Shown here one piece after another: positions 19,101 through 29,163 of a stretch of DNA of 35,710 nucleotides; position 1 is the first letter of the stretch; every line of letters starts with the position of its first letter. The stretch is taken from positions 1 to 35,710 of the forward strand of contig JAIKZH010000069.1 of the NCBI GenBank assembly GCA_024682395.1. Reading direction: 5' to 3'. Made by a program: the position numbers and the translations under genes. The notes beneath the pieces were generated by a model, which was given only the letters and a program-made list of their open reading frames with translations, had not been told where the DNA came from and did not search any database. This DNA comes from Bacteroidaceae bacterium (GTDB taxonomy: Bacteria; Bacteroidota; Bacteroidia; Bacteroidales; Bacteroidaceae).

Positions 19101-21248
19101 ATGGCAGCATTAGGAAGAATTAGAAAACATGGAGTACTGCTAGTAGCATGTATTGCAATTGCATTATTCCTATTCGTAGCAGGAGACTTGTTCCGTGGAG
19201 GAGAAGGATGGCTACAGGAATCAAAACAAAAAGTAGGAGAAATCAATGGAAAATCTATCTCCATTCAGGAATATCAATCTCTTATTGATGAATTCCAAAG
19301 TTACTACGAAATTGTTAACGGTACTAATCCATCAGGAGAAGAACAACTTAATCAAATCAAAGACGAAGCATGGCAGACATATGTTCAAAGTCAGCTTATT
19401 GAAAAAGAATGCGAGGAACTTGGTCTTACTGTAACTGATCAAGAAATCCGCGAAATCATACAGAGTGGAGCAAGCGATATGCTACGAGTTCCATTATTCA
19501 TGAATCAGCAAACTGGACAATATGACTATGCTTTAGTTCAAGGTTTCCTTAATGAATATAAGAAACTTCAGGAATCAGGTTCTCAAATTCCTGATGCATA
19601 CACTAAAACATACAAGTACTATATGTTTGCCCAAAAACAAATTCGCAGCCAAGCATTAGTGCGTAAATACCAAACACTTCTTGCTAAATCATTGGTTTCA
19701 AACTCAATTGAAGCTAAAAGACATTTCGAAGAACGCACAAATGAATCTGACGTAATCTTGGCTTCAATTCCATTTACATCAATTGATGACAGCAAGGTTA
19801 AGGTAAGCGATGACGAAATCAAAGACTACTACAACAAAAACAAAGAACAATATTATCAGTTGTTGGAATCACGCGATATCAAATATATCGATGTTGTTGT
19901 AACTGCAGACGAGAACGACAAACTTGAAGCAGAGAAAAACATGGAAGAAGCATATAAACTTCTTTTAAATGCAAAGAACAACACTGCTGCAGGAAATGTA
20001 TGTCGTCAACAAACAAGCGCATCACAATTCACTGATATCTTGAAGCGCAAAGATGCATATCCAATGATGCTTGCAAGTCTTCTTGATAGCGTTGCAGTGG
20101 GCGAAACAGTTAAACCACAATACGATCAACTTTCTGGTACATATTACACATTCCGTCTCTTAGACAGACAAACTGAAGCTGATAGCGTATTGTATCGTCA
20201 AATTATTGTTCCTGTACAAGACGCAGAAGCAAGCCAAAAGACTGCTGACAGCATCTTAAATGCAATTAAAGCTGGTTCTAAGTTTGCAGAAGTAGCAAAG
20301 AAGTTCAACCAACCATCTGATAGCATCTGGCTCTCTACAGTACAATATCAAACAATGGAATCTAACCCTGACAATGAGTTGTTCATTAAGACTCTTTTCA
20401 GCATGGGCGACGGAGAATCAAAGGTGTTAAAGATGACAAACGGAATGAATGTTATTCTTCAAGTTCTTCAAAAGAAAAATCCTGTAACAAAATATAATGT
20501 TGCATCTATCATCAAACCATTGAACTTCTCTGAAAAGACATATACAAATGTTTACAACAAGTTCAGCTCTTTCTTAGCAAAGAACAACACTCTTGAAAAG
20601 ATTGAAGCAAATGCTGAGAAATCAGGATACCTTCTCCAAACTTCACCAGATATCATTGCAAACCAACACACAATCGGTGGTATCCCTAACACACGCGAAG
20701 CTATCAAGTGGGTATTTGACAATGCAAAAGAAAATCAAGTTAGTGAACTCTTTAGATGTGGAAACTCTGACCACTTCGTAGTAGTTGCACTCACAGGAGT
20801 TAACAAGAAGGGATACAGAACAGTTGAGAAAGCTAAAGATATCATCAAGCATCAAGTAATGGATGAGAAGAAAGCTGAAACAATCATAGCAGACCTTAAA
20901 GGTGTTAAGTCAATTGATGCAGCTGTTGCTAAGGGAGCACTCATCGATAGTTTGAACCACATCTCATTCCAAGCACCAGCATTCGTACGTTCTACAAACA
21001 CTTCAGAACCATTAGTTAGTGCATTGGCAAGCAAAACTAAGAAAGATCAATTTGCTGGTCCAATAAAAGGAACAAGCGGTGTGTATATGCTTTATGTTAC
21101 AAACAAGACTAAGACAGAAGACAAACTTGATTTGAAACAAGAAAAGGCAATTGTTTCACAAAGCAGATTAGGTGCAGCATTCCAAACACTTATCAATACG
21201 CTTTATATGAAAGCCGATGTTGTTGACAACAGATACAAGTTCTTCTAA
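19101..21248 (+). CDS. PpiD/SurA-type peptidyl-prolyl isomerase (periplasmic chaperone)
   Basis: This 715-residue inner-membrane-anchored folding factor probably assists exported and outer-membrane proteins. It has one N-terminal helix (about 12-28, LLVACIAIALFLFVAG) with a short cytoplasmic head (MAALGRIRKHG), as in PpiD. A SurA-N-like helical domain follows, opening with VGEINGKSISIQEY. A parvulin-like segment lies around 345-455, including YRQIIVPVQDAEASQKTADSILNAIKAGSKFAEVAKKFNQ (in part). I see no signal cleavage. Its own promoter lies upstream and a strong terminator follows. It could be annotated as PpiD or SurA N-terminal protein; isomerase activity is not certain because the parvulin domain is divergent. 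Confidence 0.88.
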   Translation: MAALGRIRKHGVLLVACIAIALFLFVAGDLFRGGEGWLQESKQKVGEINGKSISIQEYQSLIDEFQSYYEIVNGTNPSGEEQLNQIKDEAWQTYVQSQLIEKECEELGLTVTDQEIREIIQSGASDMLRVPLFMNQQTGQYDYALVQGFLNEYKKLQESGSQIPDAYTKTYKYYMFAQKQIRSQALVRKYQTLLAKSLVSNSIEAKRHFEERTNESDVILASIPFTSIDDSKVKVSDDEIKDYYNKNKEQYYQLLESRDIKYIDVVVTADENDKLEAEKNMEEAYKLLLNAKNNTAAGNVCRQQTSASQFTDILKRKDAYPMMLASLLDSVAVGETVKPQYDQLSGTYYTFRLLDRQTEADSVLYRQIIVPVQDAEASQKTADSILNAIKAGSKFAEVAKKFNQPSDSIWLSTVQYQTMESNPDNELFIKTLFSMGDGESKVLKMTNGMNVILQVLQKKNPVTKYNVASIIKPLNFSEKTYTNVYNKFSSFLAKNNTLEKIEANAEKSGYLLQTSPDIIANQHTIGGIPNTREAIKWVFDNAKENQVSELFRCGNSDHFVVVALTGVNKKGYRTVEKAKDIIKHQVMDEKKAETIIADLKGVKSIDAAVAKGALIDSLNHISFQAPAFVRSTNTSEPLVSALASKTKKDQFAGPIKGTSGVYMLYVTNKTKTEDKLDLKQEKAIVSQSRLGAAFQTLINTLYMKADVVDNRYKFF

Positions 21249-21280
21249 TTGAAAAGACTTATATTTTATAAAATACACTT

Positions 21281-21318
21281 TGGTGTACTGTAATGAAGCA
21301 GTACACCATTTTTAATTT
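21281..21318 (+). terminator. Strong rho-independent terminator after the PpiD-like gene
   Basis: TGGTGTACTG (21281-21290) and CAGTACACCA (21299-21308) make a perfect 10-bp stem with an 8-base loop, followed by TTTTTAATTTT. It separates the envelope genes from the V-ATPase operon. Confidence 0.9.
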
Positions 21319-21419
21319 TAAGATATAAACTCTTCCAATGCAAAAACATGTCATTATATTACATATTTGGGGATAAAGAAAACAATATGCAACATATTTC
21401 ATACGAAATAACTCATCTA

Positions 21420-21451
21420 TTTCGTTAAATTAAAAAAAAAATGTAAATTTG
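21420..21451 (+). promoter_or_regulatory. Promoter of the V-type ATPase operon
   Basis: TAAATTTG (21444-21451) matches the -7 box. A -33 element is weak, TTTC or TTCG around 21420-21424, with 19-20 bases spacing. The first ATG (21480) follows about 28 bases later. The interval from the terminator (21318) to here shows no gene. Confidence 0.65.
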
Positions 21452-21479
21452 TAGTCAGAAATTTATAAGCTTATAGGAT

Positions 21480-22070
21480 ATGGAAAGTAAAATTCAACAA
21501 TTAACAGACAAAATTCTGAACGAAGGTGTAGAACGCGGGAAAGAGGAAGCTGCAAAAATAATTGCATCTGCAAATGATGAGAGTAAGGCTATTATTGCAA
21601 AAGCTCAACAACAAGCAGAGGAAATAATAGCACAAGCCAATAAACAAGCAGAATCCTTAAAAAAGAACACATGTGCAGAATTACAAATGTTTGCCGACCA
21701 AACACAAAATGCATTAAAGAGTGAAATTACAAATATCATGACAAAAAACACTCTTGATTCTGTTATCAACAATGTTGTTGCCGACAAAGATTTTATGAAT
21801 AAGTTTATTCTTAAAATTGCAGAATCATGGGGTAAACAAGAAGATATAGTAATTTCAACAGAAGACGCAAAAGCATTGAAAGCTTTATTTGCTAAAGAAG
21901 CAAAAGACTTACTTGCAAAAGGTGTGTCTATTGAAGAAGTACACGGTCAGAAAGTATTATTTACTATCCAGCCTGCAGACGGCAGTTATAAAATCAATTT
22001 CGGCGAAGAAGAATTCAAGAACTATTTCAAATCATTCCTTCGCCCTCAATTATTAGAAATGCTTTTTTAA
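21480..22070 (+). CDS. atpE: V-type ATPase subunit E (peripheral stalk)
   Basis: Subunit E forms the outer stalk that holds the A3B3 head to subunit I. The 196-residue protein begins with a long alanine/glutamate/lysine-rich coiled coil (about 1-75, for example EEAAKIIASANDESKAIIAKAQQQAEEI in part) and ends with a globular domain containing GVSIEEV and DGSYKINFGEEEFKNYFKSFLRPQLLEMLF (in part). This is the expected shape for E/NtpE. It is the first gene of the operon, immediately behind the promoter. The E partner subunit G/H has no gene in the cluster, so E might be self-paired or use another protein. Confidence 0.88.
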   Translation: MESKIQQLTDKILNEGVERGKEEAAKIIASANDESKAIIAKAQQQAEEIIAQANKQAESLKKNTCAELQMFADQTQNALKSEITNIMTKNTLDSVINNVVADKDFMNKFILKIAESWGKQEDIVISTEDAKALKALFAKEAKDLLAKGVSIEEVHGQKVLFTIQPADGSYKINFGEEEFKNYFKSFLRPQLLEMLF

Positions 22071-22106
22071 GCAAACACAATAATCTATATATTATAAAAG
22101 TATAGA

Positions 22107-22946
22107 ATGAGTAACTATTATTGTTTAATAGCCGGATTGCCTGATATTTCCCTTGATGGGAATATGAAGGACTACACAATCTCAAGATTCAAAGAAGAAT
22201 GCAACGAGGTCATCACCGACAGGGATGCCAAATTGTTGTTTTATTTCTTCTTGAAGATAGATTGTATGAATCTGGTCCGACTCTTGAAGAATCCAGATGC
22301 AGAACTCATACCTAATGGTAACTATACCATTGACCAATTCAGAGATATGATAACATCTGCTCGAGAGATGAACTTCAACGTTCACCGCTACCCTTCTTTC
22401 ATGTCGGCTTTTGCGCGCGAATACACATATAATAAAGATAAAGAAGGTTGGTTTGCGGAAGATGCAATGTCTTTGGCGTATTATGAATATGCCATGCAAT
22501 GTCCGAATAAGATGATTTCTGACTGGTTTAAGTTTAACTTTAACATTACAAATATACTCACAGCCCTCATAGCAAGAAAAAATGGTTGGAACGTTGGCGA
22601 CTATATTCTTGGAGACAACGCTGTAAACGAAATGATCAGAACCAATAATACAAAAGATTTTGATTTACAGCATGAATATGACTACGTGGGTGAATTGATG
22701 AAAATTGTTGAAGAAAAAGATCCTGTCCGGAAAGAAAAAAGTATCGATGCCTTCAAATGGCAATGGTTAGAAGAGAAAACCATCTTCGAGGTATTCTCAA
22801 TCGAAGCCGTATTTGCTTATTTCTGCAAGTTAGAAATAATGGAGAGGTGGGAACTTCTCGACATTGAGAAAGGCAAAGAAACATTCAAACAGATTATCGA
22901 AAACTTACGTGGCGAGGCTAAAGTACCTGAGGAATTTATACGATAA
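22107..22946 (+). CDS. DUF2764 protein of V-type ATPase clusters
   Basis: A 279-residue protein I recognise as the DUF2764-type companion gene found between subunits E and A in Bacteroidetes, Spirochaetes and Chlamydiae V-ATPase operons. The opening SNYYCLIAGLPDISLDG is characteristic. It is soluble, with no signal peptide or membrane helix, and appears mostly alpha-helical. Enterococcus-type operons have subunit C in this position, and no other C-like gene is present. I infer that it takes the place of C as the linker between the ring and the central stalk. This is context inference, not shown by sequence similarity that I can see. Confidence 0.85.
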   Translation: MSNYYCLIAGLPDISLDGNMKDYTISRFKEECNEVITDRDAKLLFYFFLKIDCMNLVRLLKNPDAELIPNGNYTIDQFRDMITSAREMNFNVHRYPSFMSAFAREYTYNKDKEGWFAEDAMSLAYYEYAMQCPNKMISDWFKFNFNITNILTALIARKNGWNVGDYILGDNAVNEMIRTNNTKDFDLQHEYDYVGELMKIVEEKDPVRKEKSIDAFKWQWLEEKTIFEVFSIEAVFAYFCKLEIMERWELLDIEKGKETFKQIIENLRGEAKVPEEFIR

Positions 22947-23006
22947 GATGTTTTTCAAATTATAATTGAAGACTCATAAATTAGAAAAGAAGAAAACATA
23001 AATAAT

Positions 23007-24755
23007 ATGACAAAAGGAACAGTAAAAGGCGTAATAGCCAATATGGTCACATTAAGTGTTGATGGTCCTGTATCACAAGGTGAAATATGTTATATAGAAA
23101 CAGGTGGGGATCGTTTGATGTCAGAGGTCATCAAAGTCGTTGGTTCTAACGTATATGTTCAGGTGTTTGAAAGCACACGTGGACTTAAAGTTGGAGCACC
23201 TGCCGAGTTCACTGGACACATGCTTGAAGTGAAACTCGCACCTGGTATGTTGTCAAAGAACTACGATGGTCTTCAAAACGACCTCGACAAGATGGAAGGT
23301 GTATTTCTGAAAAGAGGTCAATATACCGATCCGTTGGATTATGAACGCTTGTGGGACTTTGAACCAATTGTAGCAGTTGGCGATGAAGTACAGGCTTCAG
23401 ACTGGTTGGGTAAAGTTGAAGAAAACAGCCAACCTCTAAAAATAATGGCTCCTTTCCAAATGCAAGGAAAAGCCAAAGTTAAATCTATTGCTTCAGCTGG
23501 AAAATATAAGGTTACTGACACTATTGCTGTTCTTATCAATGAAAATGGCGAAGAAATTCAGGTTAACATGATACAACATTGGCCTGTGAAGTTTGCAATG
23601 ACAAATTACAAACAAAAGCCAAGACCATTCAAATTATTGGAAACAGGTGTTCGTACAATAGATACATTCAACCCTATCGTTGAAGGTGGAACCGGATTTA
23701 TCCCAGGACCATTCGGAACAGGAAAGACAGTGCTTCAACATGCTATCTCAAAACAAGCTGAAGCCGACATCGTTATCATCGCAGCGTGTGGTGAGCGTGC
23801 AAACGAGGTTGTGGAAATCTTTACAGAATTCCCAGAATTGGTTGACCCACATACAGGCAGAAAATTGATGGAAAGAACAATCATTATTGCAAACACATCA
23901 AACATGCCAGTTGCTGCACGTGAAGCATCAGTATATACAGCTATGACAATGGCTGAATACTACAGAAGCATGGGATTGCGAGTGTTGTTGATGGCCGACT
24001 CTACATCAAGATGGGCACAGGCTCTTCGTGAAATGTCAAACCGTATGGAAGAATTGCCTGGTCCAGATGCGTTCCCAATGGACTTGTCAGCACTCATCAG
24101 TAACTTCTATGGTCGTGCAGGATATGTATATCTAAACAATGGAGAAGTGGGTTCTATCACATTTATCGGAACTGTATCACCTGCCGGAGGTAACTTGAAA
24201 GAACCTGTAACCGAAAACACTAAAAAAGTTGCAAGATGTTTCTACGGATTGGAACAAGACCGTGCCGACAAGAAGCGCTACCCTGCTGTCAACCCTATCG
24301 ATTCATATTCTAAATATCTTGAATATCCAGAGTTTGCAGAATATATAAGCAAGAAGATTAACGATAAGTGGATACCAAAAGTTCTCGCTCTAAAAACACG
24401 TATGCAACGTGGTAAAGAAATTGCAGAACAGATAAATATCCTTGGTGATGATGGTGTACCAGTAGATTATCACGAAACATTCTGGAAGTCAGAAATCATC
24501 GACTTTGTCATTCTTCAACAAGATGCATTCGATGATGTTGATGCAGTAACATCATTGGAACGTCAGGAGGAAATACTTAATTTGGTGACAGAGATATGCG
24601 AAATAGATTTTAAATTCGACAACTTCTTAGATGTGGTCGACTATTTCAAGAAACTCATAAACTTGTGTAAGCAAATGAACTATGCAGTATTCAAATCTGA
24701 ACAATATAATGATTATAAGAAACAGATTCATGACATGTTAAGTTCTCACAAGTAA
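23007..24755 (+). CDS. atpA: V-type ATPase catalytic subunit A
   Basis: Subunit A binds and hydrolyses (or makes) ATP. The 582-residue length is standard. The P-loop is GPFGTGKT (234-241, K240), with the usual alanine of GAFG replaced by proline. The catalytic-glutamate segment ACGERANEV, the DSTSRWAQALREMSNRMEELPG motif (in part) and the long non-homologous insertion of A subunits before the P-loop (about 110-190) are present. It lies 60 bases after the DUF2764 gene and 34 before subunit B. All key residues for activity look intact, so it should be functional. Confidence 0.97.
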   Translation: MTKGTVKGVIANMVTLSVDGPVSQGEICYIETGGDRLMSEVIKVVGSNVYVQVFESTRGLKVGAPAEFTGHMLEVKLAPGMLSKNYDGLQNDLDKMEGVFLKRGQYTDPLDYERLWDFEPIVAVGDEVQASDWLGKVEENSQPLKIMAPFQMQGKAKVKSIASAGKYKVTDTIAVLINENGEEIQVNMIQHWPVKFAMTNYKQKPRPFKLLETGVRTIDTFNPIVEGGTGFIPGPFGTGKTVLQHAISKQAEADIVIIAACGERANEVVEIFTEFPELVDPHTGRKLMERTIIIANTSNMPVAAREASVYTAMTMAEYYRSMGLRVLLMADSTSRWAQALREMSNRMEELPGPDAFPMDLSALISNFYGRAGYVYLNNGEVGSITFIGTVSPAGGNLKEPVTENTKKVARCFYGLEQDRADKKRYPAVNPIDSYSKYLEYPEFAEYISKKINDKWIPKVLALKTRMQRGKEIAEQINILGDDGVPVDYHETFWKSEIIDFVILQQDAFDDVDAVTSLERQEEILNLVTEICEIDFKFDNFLDVVDYFKKLINLCKQMNYAVFKSEQYNDYKKQIHDMLSSHK

Positions 24756-24789
24756 AATAAGTATCAATAAATAAAAGAATATATCAAAG

Positions 24790-26124
24790 ATGTCAACAGC
24801 ATTTCAAAAAGTATATACAAAAATCAGTCAGATAACTAAAGCCACTTGTTCTCTTAAAGCAACTGGTGTTGGTTATGATGAACTGGCTACCATCAACGGA
24901 AAACTTGCACAAGTTGTAAAAATTGCAGGAGATGATATCACTCTTCAGGTATTCGAAGGAACAGGTGGTATTCCAACAAATGCAGAGGTAGTATTTTTAG
25001 GTAAGGCTCCATCATTAAAAGTGAGCGACCAATTAGCCGGTCGTTTCTTCAACGCATATGGTAACCCTATCGACGGAGGTCCTGAAATCGAAGGAAAAGA
25101 TGTAGAAATCGGTGGACCTTCTGTTAATCCTGTACGTCGTAAACAACCAAGCGAACTGATTGCGACTGGTATCGCTGGTATCGACCTTAACAACACATTG
25201 GTGTCAGGACAGAAGATTCCGTTCTTTGCCGACCCTGACCAACCATTCAATGAAGTAATGGCTATGGTTGCCTTACGTGCGAAAGCCGACAAGATTATTC
25301 TTGGAGGTATGGGTATGACTAATGACGACTATTATTTCTTTAAGAATACATTCTCTAATGCAGGCGCGTTAGACCGTATTGTGTCATTCATGAACACAAC
25401 AGAAGACCCAGCCGTTGAACGATTATTGATTCCAGACATGGCCTTGACTGCTGCTGAATATTTCGCAGTAGAAAAGCACGAAAAAGTGCTTGTGTTGTTG
25501 ACCGACATGACATCATATGCCGACTCATTGTCTATTGTAAGTAACCGTATGGATCAAATCCCATCAAAGGATTCAATGCCTGGTTCATTATATTCTGACC
25601 TTGCTAAGATCTACGAGAAAGCTGTACAATTCCCAGAAGAAGTCGGAGGTGGCTCTATCACAATTATTGCCGTGACAACTTTGTCTGGTGGTGATATCAC
25701 ACACGCTGTTCCAGATAACACCGGATATATCACAGAAGGTCAGTTATATCTGAGACGTGATAGCGATATAGGTAAGGTTATTGTCGATCCATTCCGTTCA
25801 TTGTCACGTTTGAAACAGCTTGTTGCGGGAAAGAAGACAAGAAAAGACCATTCACAAGTAATGAACGCAGCCATTCGTTTGTATGCAGATGCTGCTAATG
25901 CCAAGACAAAACTTGAAAATGGTTTCGACTTGACAGACTACGACAACAGATGTCTTGAATTTGCAAAAGAATATGCAGATAAGTTGTTGGCAATCGACGT
26001 TGATCTTGACACAACTCAAATGCTTGATGTTACATGGAAACTATTCCAAAAATATTTCACTATACAAGAAGTGAATATTAAGAAAGAATTTACTGATATG
26101 TATTGGACATCAAACAATGGATAA
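24790..26124 (+). CDS. atpB: V-type ATPase regulatory subunit B
   Basis: Subunit B (444 residues) alternates with A in the head and provides an arginine at the shared nucleotide site. It has no P-loop, as is normal. Conserved segments include the N-terminal barrel, GRFFNAYGNPIDGGPEI, IATGIAGIDLNNTLVSGQKIPFF (in part), TDMTSYADSLSIVSNRMDQIPS (in part) and GSITIIAVTTLSGGDITHAVPD (in part). The residues NTGYITEGQLYLRRD are also typical. It starts 34 bases after subunit A, and subunit D starts 19 bases after its stop. Confidence 0.96.
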   Translation: MSTAFQKVYTKISQITKATCSLKATGVGYDELATINGKLAQVVKIAGDDITLQVFEGTGGIPTNAEVVFLGKAPSLKVSDQLAGRFFNAYGNPIDGGPEIEGKDVEIGGPSVNPVRRKQPSELIATGIAGIDLNNTLVSGQKIPFFADPDQPFNEVMAMVALRAKADKIILGGMGMTNDDYYFFKNTFSNAGALDRIVSFMNTTEDPAVERLLIPDMALTAAEYFAVEKHEKVLVLLTDMTSYADSLSIVSNRMDQIPSKDSMPGSLYSDLAKIYEKAVQFPEEVGGGSITIIAVTTLSGGDITHAVPDNTGYITEGQLYLRRDSDIGKVIVDPFRSLSRLKQLVAGKKTRKDHSQVMNAAIRLYADAANAKTKLENGFDLTDYDNRCLEFAKEYADKLLAIDVDLDTTQMLDVTWKLFQKYFTIQEVNIKKEFTDMYWTSNNG

Positions 26125-26143
26125 CGAAATCTGAACCATCTAA

Positions 26144-26749
26144 ATGATAAAATTTCAATATAATAAAACATCACTTCAGCAAATCGAAAAACAACTGAAG
26201 ATGCGTGAGCGCACTTTACCTATTATAAAGAGTAAAGAGACTGCTCTGCGTCTGGAAGTAAAGAAATGCAAGGAAGAAGCGAAAAGACTGGATTTAGAAC
26301 TTGAAAGCCAAATTCAAGGCTACGAATCCATGTATGCTCTATGGGGTGAATTCGACACTTCTCTTGTTTCTTTAAAAGACATACAGATGTCTGTTAAGAA
26401 GATTGCTGGAGTAAGAGTCCCTATTCTTGATAATATTCAGTTAGAAGTTCGTCCTTTCGGCTTATTCAGTGCGCCTAAATGGTATTTCGACGGAATCAAC
26501 CTGCTACAAGGATTGGCTAAAACTGCTGTTGAGCACGAATTTGCCGTAGCCAAACTGAATCTACTTGATCACGCAAGAAGAAAGACGACTCAGAAAGTGA
26601 ACTTATTTGAGAAAGTTCAAATTCCAGGATATAAAGAGGCGGTAAGAAAAATCAAACGTTTCATGGAAGACGAAGAGAACCTATCTAAGTCTTCACAGAA
26701 GATTCTTAAATCGCTTCAAGAAAAAAGAAAGGAGGAAGGTGTAGAATGA
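26144..26749 (+). CDS. atpD: V-type ATPase subunit D (central rotor stalk)
   Basis: Subunit D forms the coiled-coil shaft that turns inside the A3B3 head. The 201-residue protein opens with QYNKTSLQQIEKQLKMRERTLPIIKSKETAL (in part), a family hallmark, and its two ends are long charged helices that pair in the shaft. The central region (about 75-130) is the globular turn. The normal rotor partner F is not encoded in this cluster. The last codons carry AAAGGAGG and the stop overlaps the subunit I start in ATGA (26746-26749). Confidence 0.92.
   Translation: MIKFQYNKTSLQQIEKQLKMRERTLPIIKSKETALRLEVKKCKEEAKRLDLELESQIQGYESMYALWGEFDTSLVSLKDIQMSVKKIAGVRVPILDNIQLEVRPFGLFSAPKWYFDGINLLQGLAKTAVEHEFAVAKLNLLDHARRKTTQKVNLFEKVQIPGYKEAVRKIKRFMEDEENLSKSSQKILKSLQEKRKEEGVE
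26728..26735 (+). promoter_or_regulatory. Strong Shine-Dalgarno site for subunit I within subunit D
   Basis: AAAGGAGG at 26728-26735 lies 10 bases before the subunit I ATG (26746). Other genes of this operon have no comparable site. Together with the 4-base overlap this suggests coupled translation. Confidence 0.7.
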
Positions 26750-28623
26750 TACATAAAATGAAAAAACTCATATTCCTTATCACCTCTAAAGAATATGAAG
26801 CGTTCATTAAGAACATCCGCGAAATAGGTGTTGTTCATATTGACAATCTACAACAAGGTGCCACCAGTGAAGAACTAAATGAGAACCTTGCCCTTTCTTC
26901 ACGACTCAAAAATGCTATACAGACTCTCAAGAACGCTGATAAGGCCTACGAAATCACAGCTAATCAAACTGACGAGCATGATTTCACAAATATGAATGGT
27001 TATCAACTTCTCGAACACGTTGAATCATTAGAGTCTGAAGAAAACAGTTTGAACCACAAACTCGATTCTGTAAATAGCAATATCGAGAAACTTGAGCCTT
27101 GGGGTGACTTTCAATGGGATAAAATTGAGTTACTGAATAAAGAAGGTTATTTAGTCAATTTCTATTCAGTCTCATCAAAGATGTTCCGAAAGGAGTGGAT
27201 TGATGAATATTTTGCTACCACTATTAGTGAAATAAACAACAAAACTTATTTTGTTACCTTCTCAAAGGAACAACCCGACATTACAGCCGAACTGATTTCT
27301 CTGCCAAAACAATCACTTGAAGTGTATAAGTCGGAGAAAGAATCTATTGTAAAGAAAATAGACTCTGTCCATAACGAGTTAAAGAGTATTTACGAAAATG
27401 GCATTGAAGTGTTACAATCTGCACTCGTTGATGTAGAAAATAAGATTTCTCTGTCGAAAGTTCGTCTAAGTCACGAATCAATTGCTGAAGACTCTGTCAG
27501 ACTGTTACAAGGATGGGTTCTTGAAGAAAACAAGGATAAAGTTGTTGATTATCTTGAAAAGGAAAAGATATACTATGAATTATCTGCTCCTGATTTTAAC
27601 GACAATGTTCCTGTAAAAATCAGCAACAACAAGTTTGCTTCGTTATTCGAGCCAATATTGCGCATGTATTCGCTTCCGAGCTATCATGATATTGACCCAC
27701 TTCCATTATTCGCACCATTCTTCATGTTGTTCTTTGGCTTGTGTATGGGCGATGCTGGATACGGAGCTTTGATTCTTATCATCTCAATCGTATTGTATAT
27801 CACAAAACCTGATTATAAGCAATATGGACTTTTAGGTATTTTCCTTGGCGGTATGACTATCATATGCGGAACCATAACAGGTTCGTTCTTCGGAATAGAT
27901 CTGTCAACAGCCAACTGGGATTGGATAAAGCCAATACAACCATATTTCTTGAATGACAGCAAGAAGGATTCGTTCTTCGGTTATTCCCCAATGATGGTCA
28001 TCTCAGTAATCATCGGACTTATTCAGGTACTTATTGGTATGACAATGGCTGGATGCAAAGCTGTGAAAAATTATGGTTTCATATATGGAATCGGTAAGTT
28101 CTCATGGGTAACTGCATTAGTATGTCTTACATGCCTATATGGATTACCAATATTTGGTGTAGAACTACCACAGGTATTACAATACATTTTATATGGTATT
28201 ATAGCAATATCTGTGATTGGTATATTCTTCCTAAACAGCCCTGGTGCATATAAAAAACCAATAATCGGTACTGTTTCAAACATCGGTTCTGGTATATGGG
28301 CCACATATGGAATGAGTACAGGTCTGTTAGGCGACCTTTTGAGTTATATACGTTTGTTCGCATTAGGACTCACAGGCGGTGTATTAGGCAGTGTGTTCAA
28401 TTCATTGGCTACTGATATGACAGAATCAATGCCAGCATACATAAGATGGTTGCCAATGATATTAATCTTATTATTCGGACATGGAATCAATTTTGCACTC
28501 TGTATAATAAGTTCGTTTGTACACCCTATGCGACTTACATTCGTTGAATATTTCAAGAACGCTGAATTTGAAGGTGGCGGTAAGGAATATACTCCATTTA
28601 AGATGAAGAAATATAAAAAGTAA
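26746..28623 (+). CDS. atpI: V-type ATPase subunit I (membrane stator)
   Basis: Subunit I (a-type, 625 residues) forms the ion half-channels against the c-ring and links to the peripheral stalks. Residues 1 to about 310 are a cytoplasmic coiled-coil domain; from about 322 on there are some seven membrane helices, starting with DPLPLFAPFFMLFFGLCMGDAGYG (in part). The GDAGYG stretch and GLLGDLLSYIRLFALGL segment (with the key channel arginine R in SYIRLF) are signature sequences. The gene overlaps subunit D by 4 bases. An 81-base gap with a potential stem-loop separates it from subunit K. Confidence 0.95.
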   Translation: MIHKMKKLIFLITSKEYEAFIKNIREIGVVHIDNLQQGATSEELNENLALSSRLKNAIQTLKNADKAYEITANQTDEHDFTNMNGYQLLEHVESLESEENSLNHKLDSVNSNIEKLEPWGDFQWDKIELLNKEGYLVNFYSVSSKMFRKEWIDEYFATTISEINNKTYFVTFSKEQPDITAELISLPKQSLEVYKSEKESIVKKIDSVHNELKSIYENGIEVLQSALVDVENKISLSKVRLSHESIAEDSVRLLQGWVLEENKDKVVDYLEKEKIYYELSAPDFNDNVPVKISNNKFASLFEPILRMYSLPSYHDIDPLPLFAPFFMLFFGLCMGDAGYGALILIISIVLYITKPDYKQYGLLGIFLGGMTIICGTITGSFFGIDLSTANWDWIKPIQPYFLNDSKKDSFFGYSPMMVISVIIGLIQVLIGMTMAGCKAVKNYGFIYGIGKFSWVTALVCLTCLYGLPIFGVELPQVLQYILYGIIAISVIGIFFLNSPGAYKKPIIGTVSNIGSGIWATYGMSTGLLGDLLSYIRLFALGLTGGVLGSVFNSLATDMTESMPAYIRWLPMILILLFGHGINFALCIISSFVHPMRLTFVEYFKNAEFEGGGKEYTPFKMKKYKK

Positions 28624-28639
28624 TTTTAATAATAATCAG

Positions 28640-29163
<524 letters not shown>

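Noticed and set aside
22182-22499. 105-codon minus-strand frame inside the DUF2764 gene
   Set aside because: It is antisense to a gene with clear family identity and operon context, with no promoter or ribosome site.
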